Shown: positions 18,307 through 26,988, counted from the stretch's first letter. The stretch: DNA of 64,000 nucleotides from Mucilaginibacter lacusdianchii (GCF_009770985.1 NZ_WSRW01000001.1:1426001-1490000); one strand, 5' to 3'. Notes: a model not told the origin generated them from the sequence alone. Numbers and translations: made by a program.

Positions 18307-18406
18307 AAATATTGTCATTGCGAGCGACAGCGTGGCAATCCCTTCGCTAATTATTTAACGCAAGGAGATTTCCACGTCGCTATCGCTCCTCGCAATGACA
18401 ATATTT
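18307..18406. repeat. Palindromic intergenic element, family A copy 1
   Basis: Perfect 18-nt outer arms (18307-18324 and 18389-18406, core TCATTGCGAG / CTCGCAATGA) enclose a second imperfect inverted repeat, so the whole 100 bp can fold into one long hairpin. The core TTGCGAGGA...AATCTC is shared with the element at 46098-46185. It lies between the S1/P1 nuclease and tyrosine phosphatase genes. REP- or MITE-like, non-coding. Confidence 0.8.
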
Positions 18407-18426
18407 ACTTAAGCCATATCAATACA

Positions 18427-18861
18427 ATGAAACTTTTAATGGTTTGCCTCGGCAACATATGCCGTTCGCCATTGGCCGAGGGCATTATGCAACACCAGGC
18501 GCAGCAAAGCGGCCTCGATTGGGATGTTGATTCGGCCGGAACCGGTAACTGGCATATTGGCGAGGGGCCCGATCATCGGTCTGTTCGTACCGCCCGGCAG
18601 TTTGGTATCGATATCAGCAAGCAGGTATGCCGTCAGTTTGAGGTAAGCGATTTTGACGAGTTTGACCTGATACTGGTGATGGATAAAAACAACCTGAGCG
18701 ATGTATTGGCCCAGTCCCGCAACGAGCAAGATGCTGCCAAAGTACGCATGCTGCTTAACGATAAAGAAGTACCCGACCCATATTACGACAACACGCAGTT
18801 CGAACCTGTATTCAAGTTAATTGAAGGTGGTTGCAAGGATATTATAAATGAATACAAATAA
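18427..18861 (+). CDS. Low-molecular-weight protein-tyrosine phosphatase
   Basis: 144 residues. The phosphate-binding loop C7-LGNIC-R13-S is at the N-terminus and the general-acid segment VPDPYYDN near residue 117, both as required for catalysis. In bacteria such enzymes dephosphorylate tyrosine kinases of exopolysaccharide export, or arginine residues in some lineages; no kinase or polysaccharide gene is adjacent here, so the partner is unknown. Cytoplasmic. The start at 18427 sits 21 bases after the palindromic element, which leaves little room for an own promoter. Confidence 0.93.
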   Translation: MKLLMVCLGNICRSPLAEGIMQHQAQQSGLDWDVDSAGTGNWHIGEGPDHRSVRTARQFGIDISKQVCRQFEVSDFDEFDLILVMDKNNLSDVLAQSRNEQDAAKVRMLLNDKEVPDPYYDNTQFEPVFKLIEGGCKDIINEYK

Positions 18862-18893
18862 AAAAAGGCCGGTGTAAAACCGGCCTTTTTTTA
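18861..18893. terminator. Bidirectional terminator
   Basis: Perfect 12-bp stem AAAAAAGGCCGG / CCGGCCTTTTTT with a 7-nt loop. It lies between the phosphatase gene and the convergent TlpA-like gene and has A and T runs on either side. Confidence 0.92.
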
Positions 18894-20105
18894 TTTCTCT
18901 GCTAACAAATCATCTGTCAGCTTTTCAAATGTTTCTACAAATTCTGTGTAATAATTGCCGGTACCCGGTCCGCTAAAGCCGGTGTATATTTTTCGTACAT
19001 CTCCTTTTTTATCAATGATGATGGTAGTTGGGAAAGCCAAAAAATTGTTCAGCATGGGTAGGCTTTTAGCAGTCTCCTTTTTGTTGTTGGTATAGCCGGT
19101 AATCAACAATGGGTATGGAATATTAAAATGATTTTTTTCCTGCATTACAGCTTTTTGCGATTTGGCAAAATCGGCGGTGCGCTCATAAGCCAAACCCATT
19201 ACTTCGACGCCACGTTTGTGGTACTTTTTGTAGTAGTTCACTAAAAAAGCGGTTTCGTCCATACAGTTAGGGCACCATGATCCCATTACTTGTAATATCA
19301 CCACTTTATTCTTGAAGCGCGAATCGCCGAGTGATACCTTCTGGCCATTTAAATCAGGAAAGCTAAAGTCAATTTTAGAGTAACCGGGTTTTAAGGCTGT
19401 TAATGAAAACGCATCAGGCAATTTAGCGGCCGCATCTTTAACGGCTGTCCACGGGGTGCCGCCAAAAGTTCCCTCGGTTAAGTGATTTGCATCTGTTAAA
19501 GTAGCTGTAAATAAAAAGGCATGACCGCCATCAAAGCAAGACAAGTAAAGCTTATTGCCGCTTACTGTGCCGTCCAGGTAGCGGTAGTCGCCTGTGGTGG
19601 TTAAAAACGTACCGGTAACCCGGTTGCCGTTTTGTTTAAACTCACCTACAGTCGTATCACGGTCTGTCCCTTCACCAAACACGGCCGACCATCGGCCCGA
19701 TATATCATAAGCCGGTTTTTCGGGTGAAGCAAAAAAGCGGTAACCCGCGCCATGCTGGGCTGTAAAAGCGTAAGCCACATCTCGTTCGCCCAAATGTCTT
19801 ACCCATTGACCGGTTAGTTGCTTGCTTTGCTGTTTTAATCTAAACTCCGAATCAAACAAAGGCATTTTAATAAATACCGAATCGCCAGTTGTTCTAACGT
19901 CTGTTACTTTAAAACGTTCGCCGGCATTGATGATAGTCATTTGTTGACGACCGGCAGTATCTTTAATTTCGAAATTGAAAGGCAAATCGGCACCTGAGGC
20001 GGTATTTAAAATGCCCCGCCAAACGCCGGTGGATAGCTTGCTTTGTGCAGTTGCTGTTAATGCTGTTACAAAAAATATAAAAGCTAAATAAAGTATCTTT
20101 TTCAT
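18891..20105 (-). CDS. Exported TlpA-like thioredoxin-fold protein
   Basis: 404 residues from ATG 20105, which opens a signal peptide (MKKILYLAFIFFVTALTATAQ); an upstream in-frame ATG at 20120 would add five residues. The N-terminal two-thirds is beta-rich with no named domain. The C-terminal domain is an AhpC/TSA-TlpA-type thioredoxin fold with active-site WCPNC near residue 290 and a late TTIIIDKKGDVRKIY cis-Pro region. Likely a periplasmic thiol-disulfide reductase. The stop overlaps the shared hairpin. Confidence 0.85.
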   Translation of the reverse strand: MKKILYLAFIFFVTALTATAQSKLSTGVWRGILNTASGADLPFNFEIKDTAGRQQMTIINAGERFKVTDVRTTGDSVFIKMPLFDSEFRLKQQSKQLTGQWVRHLGERDVAYAFTAQHGAGYRFFASPEKPAYDISGRWSAVFGEGTDRDTTVGEFKQNGNRVTGTFLTTTGDYRYLDGTVSGNKLYLSCFDGGHAFLFTATLTDANHLTEGTFGGTPWTAVKDAAAKLPDAFSLTALKPGYSKIDFSFPDLNGQKVSLGDSRFKNKVVILQVMGSWCPNCMDETAFLVNYYKKYHKRGVEVMGLAYERTADFAKSQKAVMQEKNHFNIPYPLLITGYTNNKKETAKSLPMLNNFLAFPTTIIIDKKGDVRKIYTGFSGPGTGNYYTEFVETFEKLTDDLLAEK

Positions 20106-20204
20106 GTTCGTGATATACAAAGCAAAGAAAATAAAAATACTCTACAAAAACAGTATACTTTATAGGGTATGACAATAGGGTGAGTGAAAAGCGAAAATTT
20201 GGGC

Positions 20205-20383
20205 ACAAAAAAAGAGAGCTCTTTTGAAGCTCCCTTTCCCCTAATTAATTTAAACTATTGATTAAACCCAAAACAAAGAACAAATTCATCTCAGCTTGGG
20301 TGCCTGAGAATTCTCATTAAAGTTGTAACATAGGTAGATGTTACTTTTTATGTTTTTCAATTCAGATGCAGAGTCGTAATGAT
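20205..20383 (-). ncRNA. Candidate small RNA, about 180 nt
   Basis: Not covered by any coding frame. On the minus strand a full-consensus promoter (see 20389-20421) is followed by about 175 nt ending in an intrinsic terminator: stem GGGAGCT / AGCTCTC (plus positions 20228-20234 and 20214-20220) then seven U (20207-20213). Internal hairpins are visible: GTAACAT/ATGTTAC, the palindrome TGAGAATTCTCA and CTCAG/CTGAG. Length and free-standing structure would suit 6S RNA or a trans-acting sRNA, but I see no diagnostic motif and do not name it. TPP and SAM riboswitch patterns were considered and do not fit. Confidence 0.55.
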
Positions 20384-20388
20384 ATATA

Positions 20389-20421
20389 CAAAAGTAAAGC
20401 CACAAATTTGTTAGGGCCAAA
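20389..20421 (-). promoter_or_regulatory. Promoter of the candidate small RNA
   Basis: Read on the minus strand: TTTG (plus 20418-20421), 21-nt spacer, TACTTTTG (plus 20389-20396). This is a full match to the Bacteroidota -33/-7 consensus, and no protein gene starts downstream of it on this strand for over 250 nt. Confidence 0.65.
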
Positions 20422-20820
20422 AATGATAGTTATTCCGGATCAGTAACTCAAAATTTATTACTTTTAACATTCAGTACGCAATGCTTCTATTATATTAGTA
20501 AAACATTTTACTTAATAAATAAAGGTATTGATAATTCAGCAGAAAAGGCCTTATTTGAGTTGTTTTGCATGTTTTTAACTTAGTAAGCTAGTTTCAATAT
20601 CTTTTACATTAAGTTATGAAGTAAAAGATTTTTTTGTTATAAACATCTGATAATAAGATTTTTACTAATTTTTTGTTGACTTGATGTCAGTTACTGAATA
20701 AAAGTTTGAAAAAGCAGTTACACATCAAATCTCGTGTTGTACCAAAAAACAAACAAATCCACTTAAATAGACACACTGTAAAAAATACTGTACATTAAAT
20801 AATACATTGCCTAAAATTCT
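20422..20820. other. AT-rich non-coding stretch upstream of the M13 peptidases
   Basis: About 400 bases with no credible coding frame. It presumably contains the promoter and leader of the peptidase gene at 20821, but I see no full consensus -7 box on the plus strand, only weak matches. Confidence 0.5.
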
Positions 20821-22872
20821 ATGCAAAATTTAAGCTTACGCCAATGGGCATTTACCGGCTGGGCCGCAACACTAATGCTGGCTGCCTGCCATAATGAAAA
20901 TAAAAATTATGCTGCGCACGATGCCATTATCAAAAACATAGATTCTGCCGTTAAGCCGGGAGATGACTTTTTTCAATACGCTGAGGGCGGCTGGCTCAAA
21001 AAAAATCCAATACCCGCTGCCTACTCCAGTTGGGGTATCGGCAACGTGGTTAAAGAAGAGCTGCGCGATCAGTTAAAGAAAATAAACGAAGATGCCTTAA
21101 AGGCAAATGCTGCAAAAGGAAGCAATACACAAAAGATAGGCGATTTTTATTACACAGGTATGGATAGCGCCCGTATCGAAAAACAGGGCTTGCAACCTTT
21201 ACAACCTGAGCTGGCGCGTATTGATCAAATTAATAACATTGCTGGTTTGCTGGATGAATTTGCACATCTGGCAACTATTGGCGTAACTACACCAATAGGC
21301 ACATATGTAGGACAGGATTCTAAAAATAGCTCCAAGCAATTATTACAGCTTTGGCAAACTGGCATCGGATTGCCTAATCGCGATTATTATTTCAATAACG
21401 ACGAGCTTAGCACTAACGTTCGTAATGATTATCAGCAAAAGCACCTTCCCATCTTTCTAAAACTAGGTGGTGCCTCAGAAGCAGATGCCAAGCTGGCAAC
21501 CAGCAAAATTTATGCGTTAGAAAAATTTCTGGCCGATAGCTCGCGCAAACTTGAAGATTTGCGCAACCCGTACACCAACTACCATAAGATGCCGGTGGCC
21601 GATTTAAGTAAGCTTACACCAGAAATCAATTGGAAAGATTTGTTTGATAAAATGGGCTATAAAGGTGTGGATACCGTTATTGTGGGCCAACCAGAGTATT
21701 ACCGCGCGGTAAGCAAAGCTTTAAAAACGTACAGTTTGGCTGATTGGAAACAATATCTGCGCAAAAACCTGCTAAACGAAGCCAGCCCTTACTTGAGCAA
21801 GCCTTTTGCCGACGAAGAATTTAGATTTAACGGCACTATACTGTCGGGTCGTAAAGAACAACTGCCGCGTTGGAAACGCGTATTGGATGCTGAAAATAAC
21901 TTGATGGGCGAAGTATTAGGGCAGTTGTTTGTAAAAGAATACTTTCCTGAAAAAACAAAAGAACGTTATGTAAAACTGGTTGAAGAAATGCGCACTGCCT
22001 TTAAAGAGCGCATAGCCAAGCTGGATTGGATGACCGAGCCAACCAAGCAAAAAGCTTATAAAAAGCTGTCTACCATCAATCCTAAAGTGGGTTATCCGGA
22101 TAAATGGAAAGATTTTTCGGAGCTGGAAATTAGCCGGGATGCGTATGTGCTTAACGTTTTCAGGGCAGCCAATTTTTGGCACAAACGTAACGCTGCTAAA
22201 TTGGGCAAGCCTGTTGACCGTACTGAATGGGAAATGACACCGCAAACTTACAACGCTTATTATAATCCATCTAACAACGAAATTGTATTGCCGGCAGCAC
22301 AGTTTATGATTCCGGGTGCAAAAGACGAAGACGTGGACGATGCAGTGGTATATGGTTATGCAGCCGCTTCAACCATTGGTCACGAAATGACACACGGCTT
22401 TGATGATACTGGCCGGCAGTTTGATGCAGATGGTAACCTAAAAGCCTGGTGGACACCGCAAGATTCGGTTAAGTTTACACAGCATGCACAAGTACTTATC
22501 AATCAGTTTAACAATTTTAAAGTTCACGGCCTGAATGTTAATGGTAAAGCTACGCAAGGTGAAAACATTGCCGATTTGGGTGGTATCGTTATTGGGCTAG
22601 ACGCCTTTAAAAAAACAGAGCAGTATAAAGAAGGGAAAGCTATTAATGGCTTTACACCGCTGCAGCGCTTCTTTTTAGGATATGCACTGGGCTGGTTAGG
22701 TCAGCAACGTAAAGAAAACCTGATGAATCAGGTATTAACCAACGAGCATGCTCCTGGCTTTTTACGTGTAAATGGTCCGTTTGCAAATGTGCCTGAATTT
22801 TATGAAGCTTTTCATATCAAACCGGGTGATAAAATGTATTTAGCCCCGGATAAACGCGCACGTATCTGGTAG
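20821..22872 (+). CDS. M13 (neprilysin/PepO) family metallopeptidase, lipoprotein
   Basis: 683 residues. A lipoprotein signal ends LAAC (Cys22). The M13 catalytic zinc site HEMTH starts at His521, the third ligand Glu is in ENIADLGG near residue 580, and the NAYYNPSNNEIVLPAAQ and YGYAAASTIGHE segments are typical of the family. Expected to cleave oligopeptides on the N-terminal side of hydrophobic residues at the outer membrane. It is followed by a terminator and then a close paralogue of nearly identical length. Confidence 0.95.
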   Translation: MQNLSLRQWAFTGWAATLMLAACHNENKNYAAHDAIIKNIDSAVKPGDDFFQYAEGGWLKKNPIPAAYSSWGIGNVVKEELRDQLKKINEDALKANAAKGSNTQKIGDFYYTGMDSARIEKQGLQPLQPELARIDQINNIAGLLDEFAHLATIGVTTPIGTYVGQDSKNSSKQLLQLWQTGIGLPNRDYYFNNDELSTNVRNDYQQKHLPIFLKLGGASEADAKLATSKIYALEKFLADSSRKLEDLRNPYTNYHKMPVADLSKLTPEINWKDLFDKMGYKGVDTVIVGQPEYYRAVSKALKTYSLADWKQYLRKNLLNEASPYLSKPFADEEFRFNGTILSGRKEQLPRWKRVLDAENNLMGEVLGQLFVKEYFPEKTKERYVKLVEEMRTAFKERIAKLDWMTEPTKQKAYKKLSTINPKVGYPDKWKDFSELEISRDAYVLNVFRAANFWHKRNAAKLGKPVDRTEWEMTPQTYNAYYNPSNNEIVLPAAQFMIPGAKDEDVDDAVVYGYAAASTIGHEMTHGFDDTGRQFDADGNLKAWWTPQDSVKFTQHAQVLINQFNNFKVHGLNVNGKATQGENIADLGGIVIGLDAFKKTEQYKEGKAINGFTPLQRFFLGYALGWLGQQRKENLMNQVLTNEHAPGFLRVNGPFANVPEFYEAFHIKPGDKMYLAPDKRARIW

Positions 22873-22892
22873 TATTTACCATTTATAATTAT

Positions 22893-22923
22893 AAAGGCCA
22901 TTCTACTGCAGAATGGCCTTTTG
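22893..22923 (+). terminator. Terminator between the two M13 genes
   Basis: Perfect 12-bp stem AAAGGCCATTCT / AGAATGGCCTTT with a 5-nt loop and a short T-run. The paralogues are therefore probably separate transcription units. Confidence 0.8.
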
Positions 22924-23015
22924 CTTTCTATCAAATCGGTTACAAATTTTTGCATCTATCGGCAAATGCTGATATTAGAAACCGTATTTAAAAACTTGTA
23001 GCATCAGCAATTTAC

Positions 23016-25070
23016 ATGAAATCAGTTTTAACTAAAAAAATAATGTATGGCAGCGCCGTAGCCTTACTAGGGTTATGCGCTTATCATATTCAAGCCCCTA
23101 TCAGCGAATCCAACGATCCGGTTTACAAAAACCTGGATCCGTCTGTAAAGCCCGGCGATAATTTTTTTCAGTACGCCAATGGTGGCTGGATTAAAAAAAA
23201 TCCTATTCCAGGTGCTTACGCCAGCTGGGGTATTGGCAATGTGGTGAGTGAAGAAATTCGCGACCGGCTGAAAAAAATTAACGAAGATGCCGTAAAAGCC
23301 AATGCGCCTAAAGGCACTACCACGCAGAAAATCGGCGACTTTTACTACAGCGGCTTAGATACTGTTACCATCGAAAAAGAAGGCATCAATCCTATCAAGT
23401 CACAACTGGGCATGATTGACGGAATTAAAAACACGCAGGAATTGTTGCATGTAGCCGCTTACTTAAATACTTATGGTACGCGCAGCTTTATTTCGGCCGG
23501 TGTGGGGCAAGATGCTAAGCAAAGCACCAAAATGATACTGCAATTGCGCCAGGGCGGCTTGAGTTTGCCTAACCGCGATTATTATTTTAAAACCGATGCC
23601 CGCACTACCCGTGTGCGTAACGATTATACCACTAAGCACTTGCCGGCCATGCTGCGCCTGTCGGGCTGGGATGAGGCCAAAGCAACACAAGGTGCCGAAA
23701 GCGTTTTTAAAATAGAAAAGTACCTGGCCGAGAACAACCGCAAGCTGGAAGACCTGCGCGACCCATATCGCAACTACAACAAAATGCCGGTGTCTAAGTT
23801 GAACCAGCTAACACCAGATATTAACTGGACGACAGTTTTCAAAGATTTGGAACTGAAAGGCGTTGATTCAGTCATCGTTGGTCAGCCGGAATATTACCAG
23901 GCCGTAAACACCGCCTTGAAAACTTTTAGTTTGGACGATTGGAAAGCCTATATGCGTTGGAAGGTAATCAGCAGCAACGCCACATCGTTGAACAAAGCTA
24001 TCGATGAAGAAAACTTCCGTTTTTCGGGTACCGTGTTATCGGGTCGTAAAGAGCAGTTGCCGCGCTGGAAACGTGTATTGGATACCGAGAATGGTGTGAT
24101 GGGCGAGTTGCTGGGCCAGCTGTTTGTAAAAGAATATTTTCCATTGAAAGCTAAGCAGCGATATACAGATATGGTAGAGGCTATGCGCCAGGCTTACCGA
24201 GAGCATATCAATAAACTGGACTGGATGAGCCCTGAAACCAAGCAAAAAGCATTGGTTAAGCTGAATGCCGTTCATCCGAAAGTCGGTTATCCTGATAAAT
24301 GGAAAGATTTTTCGACGTTGATGATTGACCGTAAATCGTACGCCGGTAACCTGATCCGCGCACGCCACTGGGCTTACCTAAACAACGTGAACAAACTGGG
24401 CAAACCAGTTGACCATGCCGAGTGGAACATGACACCGCAAACTTATAACGCCAGCTATAGCCCGTCAAACAACGAGATTACTTTGCCAGCAGCGCAATTT
24501 ATTATTCCGGGTGTAAAAGATGAGGATGTGGATGATGCCGTAGTTTATGGTTATGCCGCTGCCTCTACCATTGGTCATGAAATTACACATGGGTTTGATG
24601 ACCAAGGCCGTCAGTTTGATGCCAAAGGAAACCTGCGTGCTTGGTGGACACCGCAGGATTCGGCCAAGTTTACCCAGCGTGCGCAAATGCTGGTAGAACA
24701 ATTCAATAATCAAGTAGTGCTGGATAGTTTGCACATAAACGGCAAAGCTACCTTGGGCGAAAACATTGCCGATTTGGGTGGTATTGCCATCGGTATCACT
24801 GCGTTCGAAAAAACAAAACAGTACAAAGAAGGCAAAATGATTAATGGCCTTACCCCTATGCAACGTTTCTTTTTAGGCTATGCATTGGGTTGGTTAGGTC
24901 ATACCCGTAACGAGTCATTGGCTAATCAGATTTTAACCGACGTGCATTCTCCTGGCTTTTTGCGGGTAAATGTGCCTTTTACAGATATCCCCGAATTTTA
25001 TGAGGCTTTCCACATTCAGCCTGGCGACAAGATGTATGTTGCACCTGAAAAGCGGGTGAAAATTTGGTAA
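23016..25070 (+). CDS. M13 family metallopeptidase, paralogue
   Basis: 684 residues, colinear with the preceding gene along its whole length: zinc site HEITH again begins at His521, then ENIADLGG, and both end with an Arg/Ile/Trp tail. The leader differs: it ends GLCAYHIQA, where the residue before Cys is Leu, a poor lipobox, so this copy may be released into the periplasm by signal peptidase I rather than lipid-anchored. A tandem duplication with changed location is the likely history. Substrates are probably peptides; specificity unknown. Confidence 0.94.
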   Translation: MKSVLTKKIMYGSAVALLGLCAYHIQAPISESNDPVYKNLDPSVKPGDNFFQYANGGWIKKNPIPGAYASWGIGNVVSEEIRDRLKKINEDAVKANAPKGTTTQKIGDFYYSGLDTVTIEKEGINPIKSQLGMIDGIKNTQELLHVAAYLNTYGTRSFISAGVGQDAKQSTKMILQLRQGGLSLPNRDYYFKTDARTTRVRNDYTTKHLPAMLRLSGWDEAKATQGAESVFKIEKYLAENNRKLEDLRDPYRNYNKMPVSKLNQLTPDINWTTVFKDLELKGVDSVIVGQPEYYQAVNTALKTFSLDDWKAYMRWKVISSNATSLNKAIDEENFRFSGTVLSGRKEQLPRWKRVLDTENGVMGELLGQLFVKEYFPLKAKQRYTDMVEAMRQAYREHINKLDWMSPETKQKALVKLNAVHPKVGYPDKWKDFSTLMIDRKSYAGNLIRARHWAYLNNVNKLGKPVDHAEWNMTPQTYNASYSPSNNEITLPAAQFIIPGVKDEDVDDAVVYGYAAASTIGHEITHGFDDQGRQFDAKGNLRAWWTPQDSAKFTQRAQMLVEQFNNQVVLDSLHINGKATLGENIADLGGIAIGITAFEKTKQYKEGKMINGLTPMQRFFLGYALGWLGHTRNESLANQILTDVHSPGFLRVNVPFTDIPEFYEAFHIQPGDKMYVAPEKRVKIW

Positions 25071-25099
25071 GTTTTTAAACCCAGATTTATGAGTTTATG

Positions 25100-25136
25100 A
25101 AAGCGCCATTGCAATACAATTGCAATGGCGCTTTTT
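25100..25136 (+). terminator. Terminator after the second M13 gene
   Basis: Perfect 16-bp stem AAAGCGCCATTGCAAT / ATTGCAATGGCGCTTT followed by TT. Very stable. Confidence 0.9.
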
Positions 25137-25181
25137 ATTTATGTATTATAAACTATTTTCGTCATTCAAAGCATCCCACCT

Positions 25182-25817
25182 ATGTATATTATTCATGCCA
25201 TTGCCAATTGGTTACATCAGCAAAGCTGGCTGGAACTGGTAGGTGTGTTCACCGGTTTGCTGTGTGTATACCTGGCGGCACGTAATAATATTTGGAACTG
25301 GCCTTTTGCTATTGTTAACACTGCTATTTATATCTACATTTTTGCTAAAGCAGCATTATATGCCGATATGGGGCAAAACGCTTACCTGTTCATCATCAAT
25401 ATATATGGATGGTACTACTGGAGCCGCAGATCGGCAAACGCACCCAAGCAGCCGGTTGTGCTTATCAACCGCAAACAAATATTGGCTTTGGTGCTTATTG
25501 CAGCGGTAGTAACACCTGTGTTAGGATTTCTATTGGTCAGCTTATCGTCCGTATTGCACTACCAGCCGGCGGCTTATCCTTATTTGGATAGTTTTTGCAC
25601 GGTGGTAAGCCTTACTGCCCAGGTATACATGGCTCGTAAGGTGGTCGAGAATTGGTTGATTTGGATTTTTGTGGATATCATTTATGTAGCCATCTACTTT
25701 ACCAAAGGCTTGCAGCCTACAGCTATTATGTTTGCCATTTATGCCGTACTAGCATTGCTGGGGTACTTAGATTGGCGAAAAGATTATAGAAAGCAACAGA
25801 ACAACGTATCTTTGTAA
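25182..25817 (+). CDS. pnuC: PnuC-family nicotinamide riboside transporter
   Basis: 211 residues, about seven transmembrane helices, including the family segment WPFAIVNTAIYIYIF near residue 40 and WYYWSRR near residue 80. PnuC proteins are facilitators that carry vitamin nucleosides, with the cargo trapped by phosphorylation inside. The next gene, 9 bases downstream, is a NadR-type ribosylnicotinamide kinase, which argues for nicotinamide riboside rather than thiamine (PnuT) or riboflavin; no TPP riboswitch is visible in the short leader. Confidence 0.9.
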   Translation: MYIIHAIANWLHQQSWLELVGVFTGLLCVYLAARNNIWNWPFAIVNTAIYIYIFAKAALYADMGQNAYLFIINIYGWYYWSRRSANAPKQPVVLINRKQILALVLIAAVVTPVLGFLLVSLSSVLHYQPAAYPYLDSFCTVVSLTAQVYMARKVVENWLIWIFVDIIYVAIYFTKGLQPTAIMFAIYAVLALLGYLDWRKDYRKQQNNVSL

Positions 25818-25826
25818 GGCTACTTC

Positions 25827-26354
25827 ATGAACAACAACAACATCCTTAAAATAGCAGTAGTAGGCCCCGAGTCTACCGGTAAATCGGCTATGTCGGCCTA
25901 TCTGGCAAAGCATTATGAAACCGTTTGGGTACCCGAGTATGCCCGCGAGTATTGCGCAAAGCTTACCGGCGATTGTACCTGGCAGGATGAAATTAATATG
26001 TATCACGGGCAAGTAGCGCTCGAAAAAGAACTACTGCCGCAAGCCAATAAACTTCTCATCTGCGATACAACGTTTATCACCATAAAAATATGGAGCGAGC
26101 AGATGTTTGGCCGCGCCCCGCAAGAAGTACTGGATGCACTACCCCAGCACCCGTACGATTTTTACCTTCTTTTAAACATTGATCTGCCTTGGGAAGATGA
26201 TCCTCTCCGTAACTTTCCAACCATGCGCGAGCACTTTATGGCTGTTTGGCATAAAGAGTTGCAGGCGCTTAATGCACCTTATACCGTTATTTCGGGCTTG
26301 GGGCAGCAGCGCTATGACCATGCTGTTGAGGCTGTTGACAATTTTCTTAAATAA
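25827..26354 (+). CDS. NadR-type ribosylnicotinamide kinase (AAA_28)
   Basis: 175 residues. P-loop GPESTGKSA starts near residue 13; the VPEYAREYCAKL and LLICDTTFITIKIWSE segments are those of the kinase domain of NadR. The repressor and NMN adenylyltransferase domains of enterobacterial NadR are absent, so it should make NMN from nicotinamide riboside only and rely on another adenylyltransferase for NAD. Its translation is probably coupled with pnuC, giving uptake by metabolic trapping. Confidence 0.85.
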   Translation: MNNNNILKIAVVGPESTGKSAMSAYLAKHYETVWVPEYAREYCAKLTGDCTWQDEINMYHGQVALEKELLPQANKLLICDTTFITIKIWSEQMFGRAPQEVLDALPQHPYDFYLLLNIDLPWEDDPLRNFPTMREHFMAVWHKELQALNAPYTVISGLGQQRYDHAVEAVDNFLK

Positions 26355-26377
26355 TTTTCATAATTTATTAGCATTCG

Positions 26378-26405
26378 TGCAACGTAGTAAAAAATGCTGC
26401 GTCTA
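26378..26405 (+). promoter_or_regulatory. Probable ECF-type promoter of the sigma factor operon
   Basis: TGCAACGT at 26378-26385 and CGTCTA at 26400-26405 give the AAC / CGTC pair typical of ECF sigma-dependent promoters with a 16-nt gap between AAC and CGTC. It lies 22 nt before the TTG start of an ECF sigma gene, suggesting autoregulation. A perfect inverted repeat CGTAGTAA / TTACTACG (26383-26390, 26406-26413) overlaps it and may be a second regulatory element. Motif class is established; its use here is inference. Confidence 0.6.
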
Positions 26406-26427
26406 TTACTACGAAAGCTAATCACAA

Positions 26428-26988
26428 TTGGAATCCTTATACGTAGACAAGCATTATCAACTGGTGGTTGAGTGCAAGCAGGGAAGCAAAAAGGCCTGCT
26501 ACGAGCTGTACCGTTTGTATTCTAAAGCCATGCTAAACGTGGCCTTTAGGATATTGAACAACCTTGATGAAGCCGAGGATGTGCTGCAAGAGGCATTTCT
26601 GGACGCTTTCAATAAGGTAAAGGATTTCAGACAGGAAACCACTTTTGGGTTGTGGCTCAAACAAATTGTAGTGCACCGCTCTATTAACCTGTTGCGCAAA
26701 CGCAAGCTGGAGTGGATTGAAATGGAAAGTGAGCAACTTGAAAATATTGCAGAAGAGGAATGTGAGGATGATGATGAAGTACAATATAGAGTAGCCCAGG
26801 TGAAAGAAGCCATGAAAGAGCTGCCCGAGGGGTATCGGGTGGTGTTGTCGCTTTACCTGCTGGAAGGTTACGATCACGAAGAAATAGGACAAATATTAAA
26901 CATAACAGAAAATACCTCAAGAACACAATTTTTGAGGGCTAAAAGAAAGCTAAGCGAAGTGTTAAAAATGAAAGGAGTAGCATTATGA
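26428..26988 (+). CDS. ECF RNA polymerase sigma factor
   Basis: 186 residues. Region 2 (LDEAEDVLQEAFLDAFNKVKDF) and region 4 (ELPEGYRVVLSLYLLEGYDHEEIGQIL, then a helix with SRTQFLRAKRKL) are intact with an acidic linker near 105-120. The start must be the TTG at 26428: a stop codon lies three codons upstream and the next ATG would delete much of region 2. The stop overlaps the next ATG (ATGA), so the sigma factor and membrane regulator are translationally coupled, as for sigma/anti-sigma pairs. Confidence 0.92.
   Translation: MESLYVDKHYQLVVECKQGSKKACYELYRLYSKAMLNVAFRILNNLDEAEDVLQEAFLDAFNKVKDFRQETTFGLWLKQIVVHRSINLLRKRKLEWIEMESEQLENIAEEECEDDDEVQYRVAQVKEAMKELPEGYRVVLSLYLLEGYDHEEIGQILNITENTSRTQFLRAKRKLSEVLKMKGVAL

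Noticed and set aside
20281..20330. GGGTGCCTGAGA on the plus strand looked like part of a TPP riboswitch
   Set aside because: The second half of the THI element (GCTGAGA, ACCCTT, CCTGATCTGG) is missing and no thiamine gene follows; better explained as part of the minus-strand RNA candidate.
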